From positions 210,335 to 274,334 of the forward strand of contig NZ_MQUQ01000006.1 of assembly GCF_001953865.1 (NCBI RefSeq): 64,000 nt of DNA, given 5' to 3'. The DNA is from Amycolatopsis coloradensis (GTDB lineage: Bacteria; Actinomycetota; Actinomycetes; Mycobacteriales; Pseudonocardiaceae). This document shows, in pieces, positions 34,433 to 42,662 of this stretch; position 1 is the stretch's first letter, and each line of letters starts with the position of its first letter. The translations under genes were made by a program, and so were the position numbers. The notes under the pieces were generated by a model. The model worked only from the letters and a program-made list of their open reading frames with translations, did not search any database and was not told the origin of the DNA.

Positions 34433-35485
34433 TTACGAGTCGAAGCCGACGTCCATGTACTTGTCGACGTTCTCCTTGGTGACCACCGCGGAGTACGTGG
34501 TGATCTCGGCGGGGATCTCGTGCTCGGCGAAGTCACCGGCGCCCTTGCCCTGGCCGAGCAGCCGCGCGAGCGAGATCGCCGAAGACGCCATCGACGGGCT
34601 GTAGAGCACCGTCGCCTTCAGCGGCTCGGCGTCGGACTTGATCAAGTTCATCGCGTTCTTCGATCCGGCGCCGCCGACCATCAGGAAGTTCTTGCGGTTG
34701 GCGTTGTTGATCGCCGCGATCACACCGACACCCTGGTCGTCGTCGTGGTTCCAGAGCGCGTCCAGTTTGGGCGCGGACTGCAACAGGTTCGACGTCTGCT
34801 TCTCGCCCGACTCCGGCGTGAACTCCGCGGAGACCCGCGGGCCGACAGCGAAACCCTGACGCGCCAGGGCGTCCTTGAACCCCTTGCTGCGTTCCTGGGT
34901 CAGCGGCAGCGAGTCGATCCCCGCGACCTCGCCGATGACGGGGGCGGCGATGTTCTTCGCCTTCATCTGCTGGGCGATGTAGTTCCCGGCGTTGACGCCC
35001 ATGCGGTAGTTGTCGCCACCGATCCAGGTGCGGTACGCGAGCGGGGTGTCGAAGACGCGGTCCAGGTTGATCACCTGGATACCGGCGTCCATCGCCTGCT
35101 GGCCGACCGCGGTCAGCGCCTTGCCGTCGAACGGCAGGATCACCAGCACGTTGACCTTGGCGTTGATCAGCGTCTCCACCTGGGAGATCTGCTGGTTGAC
35201 GTCGTTGGTGCCCTCGGTCGCGTTGAGCGTGACCTCACTGAACTTCTGCGCCTGCGCGCGGGCGTTCTTCGTGATGGCCGCCATCCAGCCGTGGTCGGCG
35301 GCCGGAGCCGAGAACCCGATGGTGACCGGGGTTCCGGGCTGCGAGTCAGCCCCGGCGTTGGCCACGTTGGCGGCGTTGTTCTGCGCCGGTGCCTCGTTCG
35401 AGGTGCACGCGGTCAGCAGCGCACCCGCTCCGACGGCCGCGCCTCCCAGCAGGAAACGGCGGCGATGCAGGGATTGTTCGGTCAT
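34433..35485 (-). CDS. Sugar ABC transporter substrate-binding lipoprotein
   Basis: 350 residues from ATG 35485. RRRFLLGGAAVGAGALLTAC combines a Tat-like twin-Arg start with a lipobox (LTAC), so the mature protein is a lipid-anchored binding protein. The rest is a periplasmic-binding-protein type 1 fold as in RbsB and inositol-binding proteins: VTIGFSAPAADHGWMAAITK, NVLVILPFDGKALTAVGQQA, GEVAGIDSLPLTQERSKGF and LDALWNHDDDQGVGVIAA. It is read after the permease gene, separated from it by 264 nt of repeats. Confidence 0.93.
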   Translation of the reverse strand: MTEQSLHRRRFLLGGAAVGAGALLTACTSNEAPAQNNAANVANAGADSQPGTPVTIGFSAPAADHGWMAAITKNARAQAQKFSEVTLNATEGTNDVNQQISQVETLINAKVNVLVILPFDGKALTAVGQQAMDAGIQVINLDRVFDTPLAYRTWIGGDNYRMGVNAGNYIAQQMKAKNIAAPVIGEVAGIDSLPLTQERSKGFKDALARQGFAVGPRVSAEFTPESGEKQTSNLLQSAPKLDALWNHDDDQGVGVIAAINNANRKNFLMVGGAGSKNAMNLIKSDAEPLKATVLYSPSMASSAISLARLLGQGKGAGDFAEHEIPAEITTYSAVVTKENVDKYMDVGFDS

Positions 35486-35585
35486 GACGACTCTCCATCC
35501 ACGGTGATGAGGTGGTGACCACTGAGCGAGAGGTAAGGCGACGGCGCCGGGGTCGGGTTCTCCTGCGAGGTAAGGCAAATCCGGC

Positions 35586-35642
35586 GTGTCGCGGAAGCCA
35601 CTTTCGCGACGTCTGGTGTCCCCAAAGTGGCTTTCGCGACAT
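35586..35642. repeat. 57-bp inverted repeat element (copy 3, inverted)
   Basis: Reverse complement of the 26132 copy with a few changes (CGGAAGCC for CGAAAGCC and CCCAAAGTGG for CGAAAGTGG). It lies between the permease and the binding-protein genes. Confidence 0.8.
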
Positions 35643-35671
35643 GGGCGGGCCACATCGGCCGGTAGCGAAGG

Positions 35672-35722
35672 GCCCCTTCACTACCTTCAGGGTAGGTAAG
35701 GAGGCCTTCACGGACCGGTACC
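35672..35722. repeat. GTGAAGG-family hairpin segments
   Basis: GTAGCGAAGGG pairs with CCCTTCACTAC at 35672-35694 with one mismatch. A further AGGCCTTCACGG segment follows at about 35702. Same family as 11881 and 50249. With the 57-bp element it fills the permease/binding-protein gap. Confidence 0.6.
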
Positions 35723-35749
35723 GACCACGACACGTCTGGCCTTCCCTCA

Positions 35750-36766
35750 CTAAGTACTCGTCTTCGTCTTCTTTACGGAGCGGAATTGCAGTAGCGCGGC
35801 CAGCACGATGATCACGCCCTTGGCGATGTTCTGGATGTCGGTGTCCAGGTTGTTGAGCGTGAAGATGTTGGACAGCACGGTGAAGATCAGCACGCCGATC
35901 AGGGTGCCGATGAGCGAGCCGCGGCCACCGGTGAGCAGTGTGCCGCCGATGACGACCGCCGCGATGGCGTCGAGTTCGTAGAGCATGCCGTTGGTCGAGG
36001 CGCCCGCGGTGGTGCGGGCGACGACCATCAGCGCGGCGATACCGCAGCACAGTCCGGCGACGCCGTAGACGAGGGCGGTGTGCCGCTTGACGTTGATGCC
36101 GGCCAGCCGCGACGCTTCGGCGTTGCCGCCGACGGCGTAGGTGCGGCGGCCGAACGTGGTGCGGTTCAGCACCACCCAGCCCACCGCGAACACCAGCGCG
36201 AACATCCAGATCAGCACCGGGATGCCGAGCAGGTCACCGCGGAAGAAGTCGAGGAAGCCCGCCTCCGCCACCACCTGCGTGCGCCGTCCGCTGATGCGTT
36301 CCGCGAGCCCGCGGGCCGAGACGTACATCGCCAACGTCGCGATGAACGGCACGATCTTCCCGTAGGACACCAGGATCCCGTTGACCAGACCGCAGCCTAG
36401 GCCGACGAGGAGTCCACAAAGGATCATCACCCACGGGCCGTAGGACTGGGTGGCCAGTGTGGTCAGCCAGACGCTGGAGAGCGCCACGATCGACCCGACC
36501 GAGAGGTCGATGCCGCCGGCGATGATCACGAACGTCATCCCGACGCTGACCACGCCGATGGCCGCGGCGAGCCGCAGGATCGTGGAGATGTTGCCTTCGG
36601 TGAAGAACTGGTCGGGCCGGGTCACGCTCCCGACGACGCACAGGATCACCAGCACCCCGGTCAGCGCGAGCAGCCGGGAATCGAGTGAGAAGGCGAACCC
36701 CTTCTTCTTGGGTGGCACGGGTTCCACGGCGGTTCCCGTTCGCACCGCTTCGGCTTGGTCAGTCAC
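35750..36766 (-). CDS. Sugar ABC transporter permease (RbsC-like)
   Basis: 338 residues, about ten membrane spans, with a hydrophilic 25-residue N-terminal tail. Family motifs include FVIIAGGIDLSVGSIVALSS, IVPFIATLAMYVSARGLAER and the conserved ATPase-contact loop VGGNAEASRLAGINVKRH. The C-terminal GGTLLTGGRGSLIGTLIG is typical of ribose/inositol permeases. The ATG overlaps the ATPase stop by ATGA. It would form the homodimeric channel with the ATPase encoded just upstream. Confidence 0.94.
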   Translation of the reverse strand: MTDQAEAVRTGTAVEPVPPKKKGFAFSLDSRLLALTGVLVILCVVGSVTRPDQFFTEGNISTILRLAAAIGVVSVGMTFVIIAGGIDLSVGSIVALSSVWLTTLATQSYGPWVMILCGLLVGLGCGLVNGILVSYGKIVPFIATLAMYVSARGLAERISGRRTQVVAEAGFLDFFRGDLLGIPVLIWMFALVFAVGWVVLNRTTFGRRTYAVGGNAEASRLAGINVKRHTALVYGVAGLCCGIAALMVVARTTAGASTNGMLYELDAIAAVVIGGTLLTGGRGSLIGTLIGVLIFTVLSNIFTLNNLDTDIQNIAKGVIIVLAALLQFRSVKKTKTST

Positions 36767-38265
36767 GCCGCACTCCCCTCGAGAATCACGTCGAGCACAT
36801 CCGCCTCTGTCAGCTCCGCAGACGGCTTTTCAGCCAGGACACGTCCTTCACGCAGCACCAGCACCCGGTCGGACAGTCCGAGTACTTCGGGGATCTCACT
36901 GGAGACCAGCACGATCGCGACCCCGGTCGCGGCCAGTTCGGCGATCAGCCGGTACAGCTCGGCCCGCGCGCCGACGTCGACCCCGCGCGTCGGCTCGTCC
37001 AGCAGCAGCACCCGGCAGCCGCGGACCAGCCAGCGCGCGAGCACCGCCTTCTGCTGGTTGCCGCCGGAAAGCGTGCGGATGATCCGCTGCGGGTCGGCAG
37101 GCCGCAGATCGAGCCGCCGCAGGCTTTCCCCGGCGTCTTCGGCTTCTCGCGACCGGTCGGAGAAGCCGAACGTCGCGTACTTGGAGAGGCTGGCCAGCGT
37201 CACGTTGTGCGCGACGGACAGGTCCAGCAGCAAACCCTGGCTCTTGCGCTCCTCCGGCGCCAGGCCGATCCCGGCCTTGACCGCCGCGGACACACTGCCT
37301 CCCCGGATGACGTTCCCGTCGACCGAAACCGACCCGGTGTCCTGCTTGCGCGCCCCGAAAATCGTCTCCAGCAGTTCGCTGCGGCCCGAGCCGACAAGGC
37401 CCGCGATCCCGACGACTTCGCCCGCGTGCACGGTGAAGGTCACGTTCTCGAACTCGCCGACGGTGGTCAGGTTCTCCACCTTGAGGACTTCGGTGTCCGG
37501 GTCCACGTGCTCCTGGTGACGCGGGCCGAAGACGGTCTCGACCTTGCGGCCCGCCATCAGCGCGACGAGATCCGAGGTCGGGGTCTCCTTGGCGTCGAGG
37601 CCGGTGGAGACGGTCCTGCCGTCCTTGAGCACGGTGACGCGGTGCCCGATCCGGCGCAGTTCTTCGAGCCGGTGGGAGATGTAGACGATCGCGACACCCT
37701 CGGCGGTCAGTTCGCCGACGATGCGGAACAGGTTGTCGACCTCTTCCCCGGCGAGCGCGGCGGTGGGCTCGTCCATCACCAGCAGTTTCGCGTCGTACGC
37801 GAGTGCCCGCGCCATCGAGACCAGCTGCTGCCCGGCGGCGGACAGCTTGCCGACCTCGGTTGACGGCGAGATCTCCGGATGTCCCAGCCTGGCCATCAGC
37901 TCGGCGGCCTTGTGCCGGGATTCGCTGATCCGCGTGAAGCCGAAGGTGGCGCGCTCGCGGCCGAGGAAGATGTTGTCGGCGACGGAAAGCCCGGGCACCA
38001 GGTCGAGTTCCTGGTACATCGTGGCGATGCCGATCTTCAGCGCGGCGACAGGTGAGGGCAGTGTGACCGGCTCGCCCTGCCAGGTGATCTCGCCTTCGTC
38101 GGGACGGTGTGCCCCGGCGAGGGTCTTGATCAAAGTGGACTTGCCCGCGCCGTTCTGGCCGAGGAGACAGTGCACCTCGCCGGGTTCGACGTCGAAGTCG
38201 ACCCCGTCGAGCGCGCGCACCCCGGGGAAGGTCTTCACGATCCCCCGGACGGATAGCAAGGTCAT
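36763..38265 (-). CDS. Sugar ABC transporter ATP-binding protein with two NBDs (RbsA-like)
   Basis: 500 residues from ATG 38265 (GAGGAGG 8 nt upstream). The first NBD has Walker A LLGQNGAGKSTLIKTLAGAH, signature KLSAAGQQLVSMARAL and Walker B LLVMDEPTAAL. The second NBD has the weaker nucleotide loop GLVGSGRSELLETIFGA, signature LSGGNQQKAVLARWL and LLLDEPTRGVDVGARAEL. This two-NBD arrangement is that of the CUT2 monosaccharide family (ribose, xylose, inositol). Coupled to the ROK gene upstream and to the permease downstream by ATGA overlaps. Confidence 0.95.
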   Translation of the reverse strand: MTLLSVRGIVKTFPGVRALDGVDFDVEPGEVHCLLGQNGAGKSTLIKTLAGAHRPDEGEITWQGEPVTLPSPVAALKIGIATMYQELDLVPGLSVADNIFLGRERATFGFTRISESRHKAAELMARLGHPEISPSTEVGKLSAAGQQLVSMARALAYDAKLLVMDEPTAALAGEEVDNLFRIVGELTAEGVAIVYISHRLEELRRIGHRVTVLKDGRTVSTGLDAKETPTSDLVALMAGRKVETVFGPRHQEHVDPDTEVLKVENLTTVGEFENVTFTVHAGEVVGIAGLVGSGRSELLETIFGARKQDTGSVSVDGNVIRGGSVSAAVKAGIGLAPEERKSQGLLLDLSVAHNVTLASLSKYATFGFSDRSREAEDAGESLRRLDLRPADPQRIIRTLSGGNQQKAVLARWLVRGCRVLLLDEPTRGVDVGARAELYRLIAELAATGVAIVLVSSEIPEVLGLSDRVLVLREGRVLAEKPSAELTEADVLDVILEGSAA

Positions 38266-39506
38266 GCCGGCGCCTCCTCGGCCTCGGTGGCAAGCGGAAC
38301 GAGCGTCGGATCGGCGAAAAGCCGTTCGGTGGCGAGGTGCGCGGCGCCGCGCAGCGGGGCGGTGGTGCCCAGCGGCGACGGCTCGACGCGGCAGGCGGGC
38401 TCGTGCCCGAGCGGACGCGCGGACAGTTCGCGGCGCACCGGCTCGACCAGCCACTCGCCCAGTTCGGCGAAGTAGCCGCCGAGCACCACGACGTCCGGGT
38501 CGAGCACATCGACCACGGTGGAGACCGCGATGCCGAGCGCGACCCCGAGTTCCGAGACCGCCGCGACCGCGCGCTGGTCACCGCGCTGGACGCGGTGCTT
38601 GAGCAGCCCGACCCGGCCGTCGACGCCGAGCGCGGGATCGTGCAGCGGGTCACCGGGCGAGGCGGCGCCGCGCAGCACGGCGTTGAGCCCGGCCTTGGTC
38701 TCCAGGCAGCCGACCCGGCCGCACTGGCACTGCTCGCCGGAGGGGTCGACGGTGATGTGCCCGACCTCGCCCGCGAAACCCCTGGCACCTCGCAGGATCG
38801 CGCCGCCGGACACCAGTCCGCCGCCGACGCCCATCCCGCCGCTGAGGTAGAACAGTTCGCTCACCCCGGCACCGACACCGGCGATCGCCTCGCCGACCGC
38901 GCCGAGGTTGGCCTCGTTGTCGACCGCGATGGCGTCGACCGGCAGCCCGAGCCGGGCGGCCAGGAGATCGGCGATCTCGGCGTCACGCCAGCGCAGGGTC
39001 GGCGCGAACCGCAGCACCGCGGCGGCCGAGTCGACCAGGCCGGGAACGGACACCGTGACCCCGACCGGCCGCTCGTCGCGCAGCACCTGCCCGGCGAGGA
39101 AGGCGAGTTCGTCCATGCTCCGGTGGAGGCCGAGCGCGGCGACGTCGGCCGTCTCGACCCGTTCGGCGACGACGCGGCCTTCGAGGTTCGTGACGACGGC
39201 GGCGAACCGGTCGGCCTCGACACTGAGCGCGAGCCCGCAGGCACTGGCGCCGTTCAGCTCGACCAGCTTGCTGGGCCTGCCGTTGCCGCCCGCCTGGAGT
39301 CCGGCGGACCGGACGAGGCCGCGTCCGGACAATTCGGTGATCAACCCGGAGACGGCCGCCTTGGTGAGCCCGCATCGCGCCGCGAGCTGGGTACGCGACA
39401 GCGGCCCCGCACGCAACGCCCGCAGGAGCGCGGCGAGGTTCGAGGTACGTTTCCCCGCCGAGAACCCGTCGGCGCCGGTCGCCGTACGTGGGTCGGTCGC
39501 GGCCAC
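38262..39506 (-). CDS. ROK family transcriptional regulator of the sugar ABC operon
   Basis: 414 residues from GTG 39506. N-terminal winged HTH at 20-75 (AALLRALRAGPLSRTQLAAR, LTKAAVSGLITELSGRG), then the ROK sugar-kinase-like domain with ALSVEADRFAAVV, GVTVSVPGLVDSAAAVLRF, FYLSGGMGVGGGLVSGGAI and the zinc-binding CQCGRVGCLETKAGLN. It is the first gene of the operon and is coupled to the ATPase. A 17-bp perfect palindrome 39 nt upstream is its probable operator, so it likely represses itself and the transporter until an imported sugar binds. Confidence 0.92.
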   Translation of the reverse strand: MAATDPRTATGADGFSAGKRTSNLAALLRALRAGPLSRTQLAARCGLTKAAVSGLITELSGRGLVRSAGLQAGGNGRPSKLVELNGASACGLALSVEADRFAAVVTNLEGRVVAERVETADVAALGLHRSMDELAFLAGQVLRDERPVGVTVSVPGLVDSAAAVLRFAPTLRWRDAEIADLLAARLGLPVDAIAVDNEANLGAVGEAIAGVGAGVSELFYLSGGMGVGGGLVSGGAILRGARGFAGEVGHITVDPSGEQCQCGRVGCLETKAGLNAVLRGAASPGDPLHDPALGVDGRVGLLKHRVQRGDQRAVAAVSELGVALGIAVSTVVDVLDPDVVVLGGYFAELGEWLVEPVRRELSARPLGHEPACRVEPSPLGTTAPLRGAAHLATERLFADPTLVPLATEAEEAPA

Positions 39507-39544
39507 ACTGCCCCCTTTGACGACGCCTCACTTACGATTCGGCG

Positions 39545-39561
39545 GTAACAAACTTTGTTAC
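39545..39561. promoter_or_regulatory. Perfect palindrome upstream of the ROK gene, candidate operator
   Basis: GTAACAAA-C-TTTGTTAC, 8-bp perfect arms, 39 nt before the GTG of the ROK regulator. AT-rich in a GC-rich genome. ROK repressors such as XylR and NagC bind AT-rich dyads with TTTGTT-like or TTTCG-like halves, so the match in kind is good. Confidence 0.7.
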
Positions 39562-39754
39562 TTAGCCAGCGAAAGTAGGGTGGTGCGTGTCACTCGTCAA
39601 GGTGACAACAGGACAGAAATGCCCGCCTTCACCCGATCAGCCGTCCAGATCGGCGCAGACTTTCGTACTTCTCGATCAAAAGTCTGCACGATCTTGACGT
39701 TACTAACCGGAATCGGGTGAGTGCCCACCGTGCCGCCACGAGGCTGCGCCGGGC

Positions 39755-40050
39755 CGGGGCTGAAGGGGACTTTCCCCGCATCCGATGCGAGGAAAGCGCC
39801 CTTCGCCGCGCTAGATGCGGGGAAGGGCGCCTTCGGGACACCGGCGGGGTGGCTGTCGGTCGGGATGGCCGTGAGTGGCGTTTCGGGTTATCTCGCTACC
39901 TACCGTGGGCGAGGCGGGTCCGTGAAGGACCCCTTCCCTCGGCTCAGCCGAAGAAACTCGACCTTCACACCTTCCCCAAGTACATGAAGGACCCCAACCT
40001 GTACCTAGGCGCAAGCAAGGGGGCCTTCATGTACTTCAGGTGGGCAGGGC
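39755..40050. repeat. Cluster of GTGAAGG/CCTTCAC-type hairpins in a 570-nt gene-free region
   Basis: The gap 39507-40077 has no gene. It holds the ROK operator and then several related hairpins: CTGAAGGGG…CCCCGCATC (39770-39785) pairing with GATGCGGGGAAGGGCGCCTTC (to about 39836), a GTCCGTGAAGG copy at 39919, and AAGTACATGAAGG (39978) pairing with CCTTCATGTACTT (40025-40037). The last arm matches 4924-4957. They probably act as terminators or are mobile palindromes. Confidence 0.65.
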
Positions 40051-40077
40051 ACCGGTATCGAGAGGGCCGGGCGCGAC

Positions 40078-41280
40078 TCAGCTACTGAGGGTGAAGGCTC
40101 GGTCCGTAGCGGACCAAGCGGCGCCGATGACCCCGGCCGTGTCCCCCAGCTCGGACAGCACGATCGGCAGGTTCCCGGTCGCGAGCGGCAGCGACCGCCG
40201 GTACACCGAGCTGCGGATCTCGGCGAGCAGCTGATGCCCGAGCTGCGCGACACCGCCGCCGATCACGACCATGCCTGGGTTCACGAAACTCACCAGCGAG
40301 GCGACCACCTGGCCGAGCCGCCGTCCGCCGTCGCGGATCAGGTTGACGGCGCCGAAGTCGCCAGACGCCGCCGCGCGGCCGACGTCCTGGGCGGTGATCA
40401 CGCCGCGGTCGGCGACGACGTCGGCGAGGTACGCCGACCGGCCGCTGCGCGCCAGCGTCAGTCCGTCGCGGGCCAGCGCGGCGCCACCGAAGTACGCCTC
40501 GAGGCATCCGGTCTCGCCGCAGGCGCAGGTCGGCCCGTAGTCGTCGAGGCGGATGTGCCCGATGTCGCCCGCGGTGCCCGCGACACCGCGGTACACCTTG
40601 CCGCCCAGCACGATCCCGCAGCCGATACCGGTACCGATCTTCACGAACACCAGGTCGTCGATGGAGCGGGCGACCCCGGCGTGCCGTTCGCCGAGCGCCA
40701 TGGAGTTCACGTCGTTGTCGACGGTGACCGGGCAGCGCAGCAGTCCGCCGAGATGGTCGCGCACGGAGAACCGGTCCCAGCCGGGCATTATCGGCGGCGC
40801 GACCGCCATGCCCTCGGCGAAGCTCACCGGCCCCGGCAGGCCGATCCCGGCGGCGATCAGCTTCCCCGGTACGTCTTCGCGGATCTTCTCCGCCAGTGCG
40901 GCGATGCGTTTGAGGACGGCGTGCGGCCCCTGCCGGACGTCGCAGTCCTCGACGGTGTGCACCAGCACCTCGCACGAAGCGTCGGTGAGGGCGACCCCGA
41001 CCGACGTCGCGCCGACGTCGACCGACAGCACGCGCAGGTCCCCCGCCAGCCGCACCAGCGTCGAACGTCTGCCGCCCCGGCTCGCCGACGGACCGGCGGT
41101 TTCGACGAGGCCGACCTCGGCGAGGCGCGCGACCTCGGCACCCACCCGGGCACGCGGCAGTTCCAGCCGCTCCCCCAGCTCGACGCGGGACATGGGCCCT
41201 TCGTCCCGCAGCAGGGTGAGCAACTGGGTCTGGTGCCGGGTTTCGACCATCGGATGCTCCGTGGTGGATGCCGTGCTCAT
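40078..41280 (-). CDS. ROK family transcriptional regulator, second copy
   Basis: 400 residues. Winged HTH at 15-70 (QTQLLTLLRDEGPMSRVELG, LELPRARVGAEVARLAEVG), then a ROK domain with the ATP/phosphate motif VLSVDVGATSVGVALTDA, GIGLPGPVSFAEGM, VFVKIGTGIGCGIVLGG and zinc site CACGETGCLEAYFGG. Catalytic-type DNDVN (TVDNDVNSMALGERH) is kept. It is a single gene with no adjacent transporter, so its target sugar genes are elsewhere or it acts as a kinase-like regulator. Only weakly similar to the ROK gene at 38262. Confidence 0.9.
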   Translation of the reverse strand: MSTASTTEHPMVETRHQTQLLTLLRDEGPMSRVELGERLELPRARVGAEVARLAEVGLVETAGPSASRGGRRSTLVRLAGDLRVLSVDVGATSVGVALTDASCEVLVHTVEDCDVRQGPHAVLKRIAALAEKIREDVPGKLIAAGIGLPGPVSFAEGMAVAPPIMPGWDRFSVRDHLGGLLRCPVTVDNDVNSMALGERHAGVARSIDDLVFVKIGTGIGCGIVLGGKVYRGVAGTAGDIGHIRLDDYGPTCACGETGCLEAYFGGAALARDGLTLARSGRSAYLADVVADRGVITAQDVGRAAASGDFGAVNLIRDGGRRLGQVVASLVSFVNPGMVVIGGGVAQLGHQLLAEIRSSVYRRSLPLATGNLPIVLSELGDTAGVIGAAWSATDRAFTLSS

Positions 41281-41396
41281 TCAGCCGAGCCTACGGCGTT
41301 CTCCCCGGGGTGTCCCGAAGGCCACGGCGGAGGCGCGCTCACGACATTCGGAACCTTCGGCGACTCCCGGACGGGAACAAACCCACCAGACGCCCT

Positions 41397-41560
41397 CTAG
41401 TCCACTGTGGACTTTTCGGCGCGGACCAGGATCCATGACGTGCCGAGCGCGACGTTGAGACGGTCGCCGTGAACATCGACAGGAACCCGCCGAGAGTCAA
41501 GATCGAAGCCATCCCCCACAAAGCGGGGGTGATGCGCTCGTCATCGGTACGACCGATCAT
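41397..41560 (-). pseudogene. Remnant of an MFS (DHA2-type) drug exporter with internal deletion
   Basis: From ATG 41560 the frame gives RTDDERITPALWGMASILTL then GGFLSMFTATV, the start and first helix of DHA2 exporters. One base is then lost or gained: the next frame reads NVALGTSW, which completes the usual TVVNVAL motif, and runs to a stop at 41397 after EKSTVD. A full exporter has over 450 residues; only about 55 remain. It is divergent from an intact TetR-type gene, the usual repressor-exporter layout. Confidence 0.65.
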
Positions 41561-41582
41561 CCTACCTGCCGTTCTTATCCAT

Positions 41583-41596
41583 GTTAAGATCTTAAC
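41583..41596. promoter_or_regulatory. Perfect 14-bp palindrome, candidate TetR operator
   Basis: GTTAAGATCTTAAC lies between the exporter remnant (start 41560) and the divergent TetR gene. It is AT-rich and perfectly symmetric, the usual form and place of a TetR-family operator. Confidence 0.65.
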
Positions 41597-41652
41597 GGTG
41601 ATAAGATACGCTCGGCTTGTCAAGTCCGATGGGGACGGGCGAAGGTGTGCGC

Positions 41653-42219
41653 ATGGTCGTGAGACGGGATGGCTACGTTCGAGCCGCGCTCGAACTCCTC
41701 GACGAGGTCGGGCTGGACGGATTGAGCCTGCGCAAACTCGGGGAGAAGCTCGGCGTGCGGGGTCCCGCGCTCTACACGCACTTCAAGAGCAAGCAGGCGT
41801 TGCTCGACCGGATGGCCGAAACCATGCTGGACGACAACCTCGCCCCGCTGGACGATGCCGCGGCGATGGGCGACTGGGCCGAGTGGCTGACCCGGCGCGC
41901 CCGCACCATCCGCCGCACCCTGCTGTCCTACCGGGACGGTGCCCGCCTGCACGCCTGCTCCCGCCCGACCGAGCGGTCGGCGATGACGCCGCTGATCAAA
42001 CCGTTGCTGGAAGCCGGTTTCACCGGAGAGGACGCGACACACGCGATCCTCGCCGTCAGCCGGTACACCCTCGGCTGCGCGATCGACGAACAGCAGCACA
42101 CCGAGAGCGACCACGCCGAGGATCCGGCCGCATCGTTCGAATACGGTCTCTCCCGCTTGATCGCCGGACTCCGCGCGGACGTCGATGTCGCGAAACCGCC
42201 AGACCAGGATGTCGCATGA
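41653..42219 (+). CDS. TetR family regulator with TetR_C-type ligand domain
   Basis: 188 residues from ATG 41653, preceded by GGGCGAAGG; in-frame TTG 41617 and ATG 41629 are less likely starts. HTH at 8-52 (YVRAALELLDEVGLDGLSLR, LGEKLGVRGPALYTHFKSK). The C-terminal part, with RTLLSYRDGARLHACSRPT and SRYTLGCAIDEQQHTE, matches TetR_C (the tetracycline-repressor class). The divergent exporter it should control is now a remnant, so the regulator may be orphaned or have other targets. Confidence 0.9.
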   Translation: MVVRRDGYVRAALELLDEVGLDGLSLRKLGEKLGVRGPALYTHFKSKQALLDRMAETMLDDNLAPLDDAAAMGDWAEWLTRRARTIRRTLLSYRDGARLHACSRPTERSAMTPLIKPLLEAGFTGEDATHAILAVSRYTLGCAIDEQQHTESDHAEDPAASFEYGLSRLIAGLRADVDVAKPPDQDVA

Positions 42220-42235
42220 CTACTGGGATGGTGGC

Positions 42236-42521
42236 ATGACGAACGACCACGCCCGGCTGTTCCGTTCCCTGCACGTCCCGTCGAGCCCGCTGGTGCCGGC
42301 CGACGCGTGGGACGTCGCGAGCGCCCGGATCGTCGAGGACGCGGGCGCCGCGGCGATCGCCACCACCAGCGTCGGGGTGGCCTGGAGCCTCGGCGCTCCC
42401 GGCCGCGTACGCCGTCGCTCGGGAAAGCGCCAGGGAACTCTTCTCGACCGGCACCTACTCGCGTCTCGAAGAGGCCGTCGACTACGGCACCCTCAACGAC
42501 CTTCTGACCCCCCGCAAGTAG
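42236..42521 (+). pseudogene. Remnant of an isocitrate lyase/PEP mutase family gene with internal deletion
   Basis: The first part reads FRSLHVPSSPLVPADAWDVA, SARIVEDAGAAAIATTSVGV and AWSLGAP, the N-terminus of the PEP mutase/isocitrate lyase superfamily. The frame then changes at about 42400 and reads AAYAVARESARELFSTGTYS, RLEEAVDYGTLNDLL, the C-terminal end of the same family, up to TAG 42519-42521. The central ~150 residues with the active site are missing. Its last codons fall inside a 22-bp intergenic repeat. Confidence 0.7.
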
Positions 42522-42536
42522 TCCTCTAGTTGCGGG
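42511..42536. repeat. 22-bp CTAGAGGACTA element (copy 2)
   Basis: CCCGCAA-GTAGTCCTCTAG-TTGCGGG, the inverse of the 13821 copy with longer arms. It supplies the last codons and stop of the PEP mutase remnant. Confidence 0.75.
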
Positions 42537-42582
42537 AAGCCCATCGGCACAGGACGGCGATCCCGTACCGGAACGGACAACA

Positions 42583-42620
42583 CACGTGACTGGACGGCCG
42601 ACACACCTTCGTCCGGTCAC
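42583..42620. repeat. 21-bp repeat unit with inverted partner (copy D)
   Basis: CACGTGACTGGACGGCCGAC plus A at 42583-42603, then an inverted partial unit, TTCGTCCGGTCACGTG, to about 42622. It lies between the two 22-bp elements. Confidence 0.7.
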
Positions 42621-42629
42621 GTGGATCCC

Positions 42630-42651
42630 CGCAAGTAGTCCTCTAGTTGCG
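42630..42651. repeat. 22-bp CTAGAGGACTA element (copy 3)
   Basis: Identical in sequence and orientation to the copy at 42513-42534, about 117 bp away. It lies 12 nt beyond the stop of the response-regulator gene and may serve as its terminator. Confidence 0.75.
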
Positions 42652-42662
42652 GCGGAGGGGGC

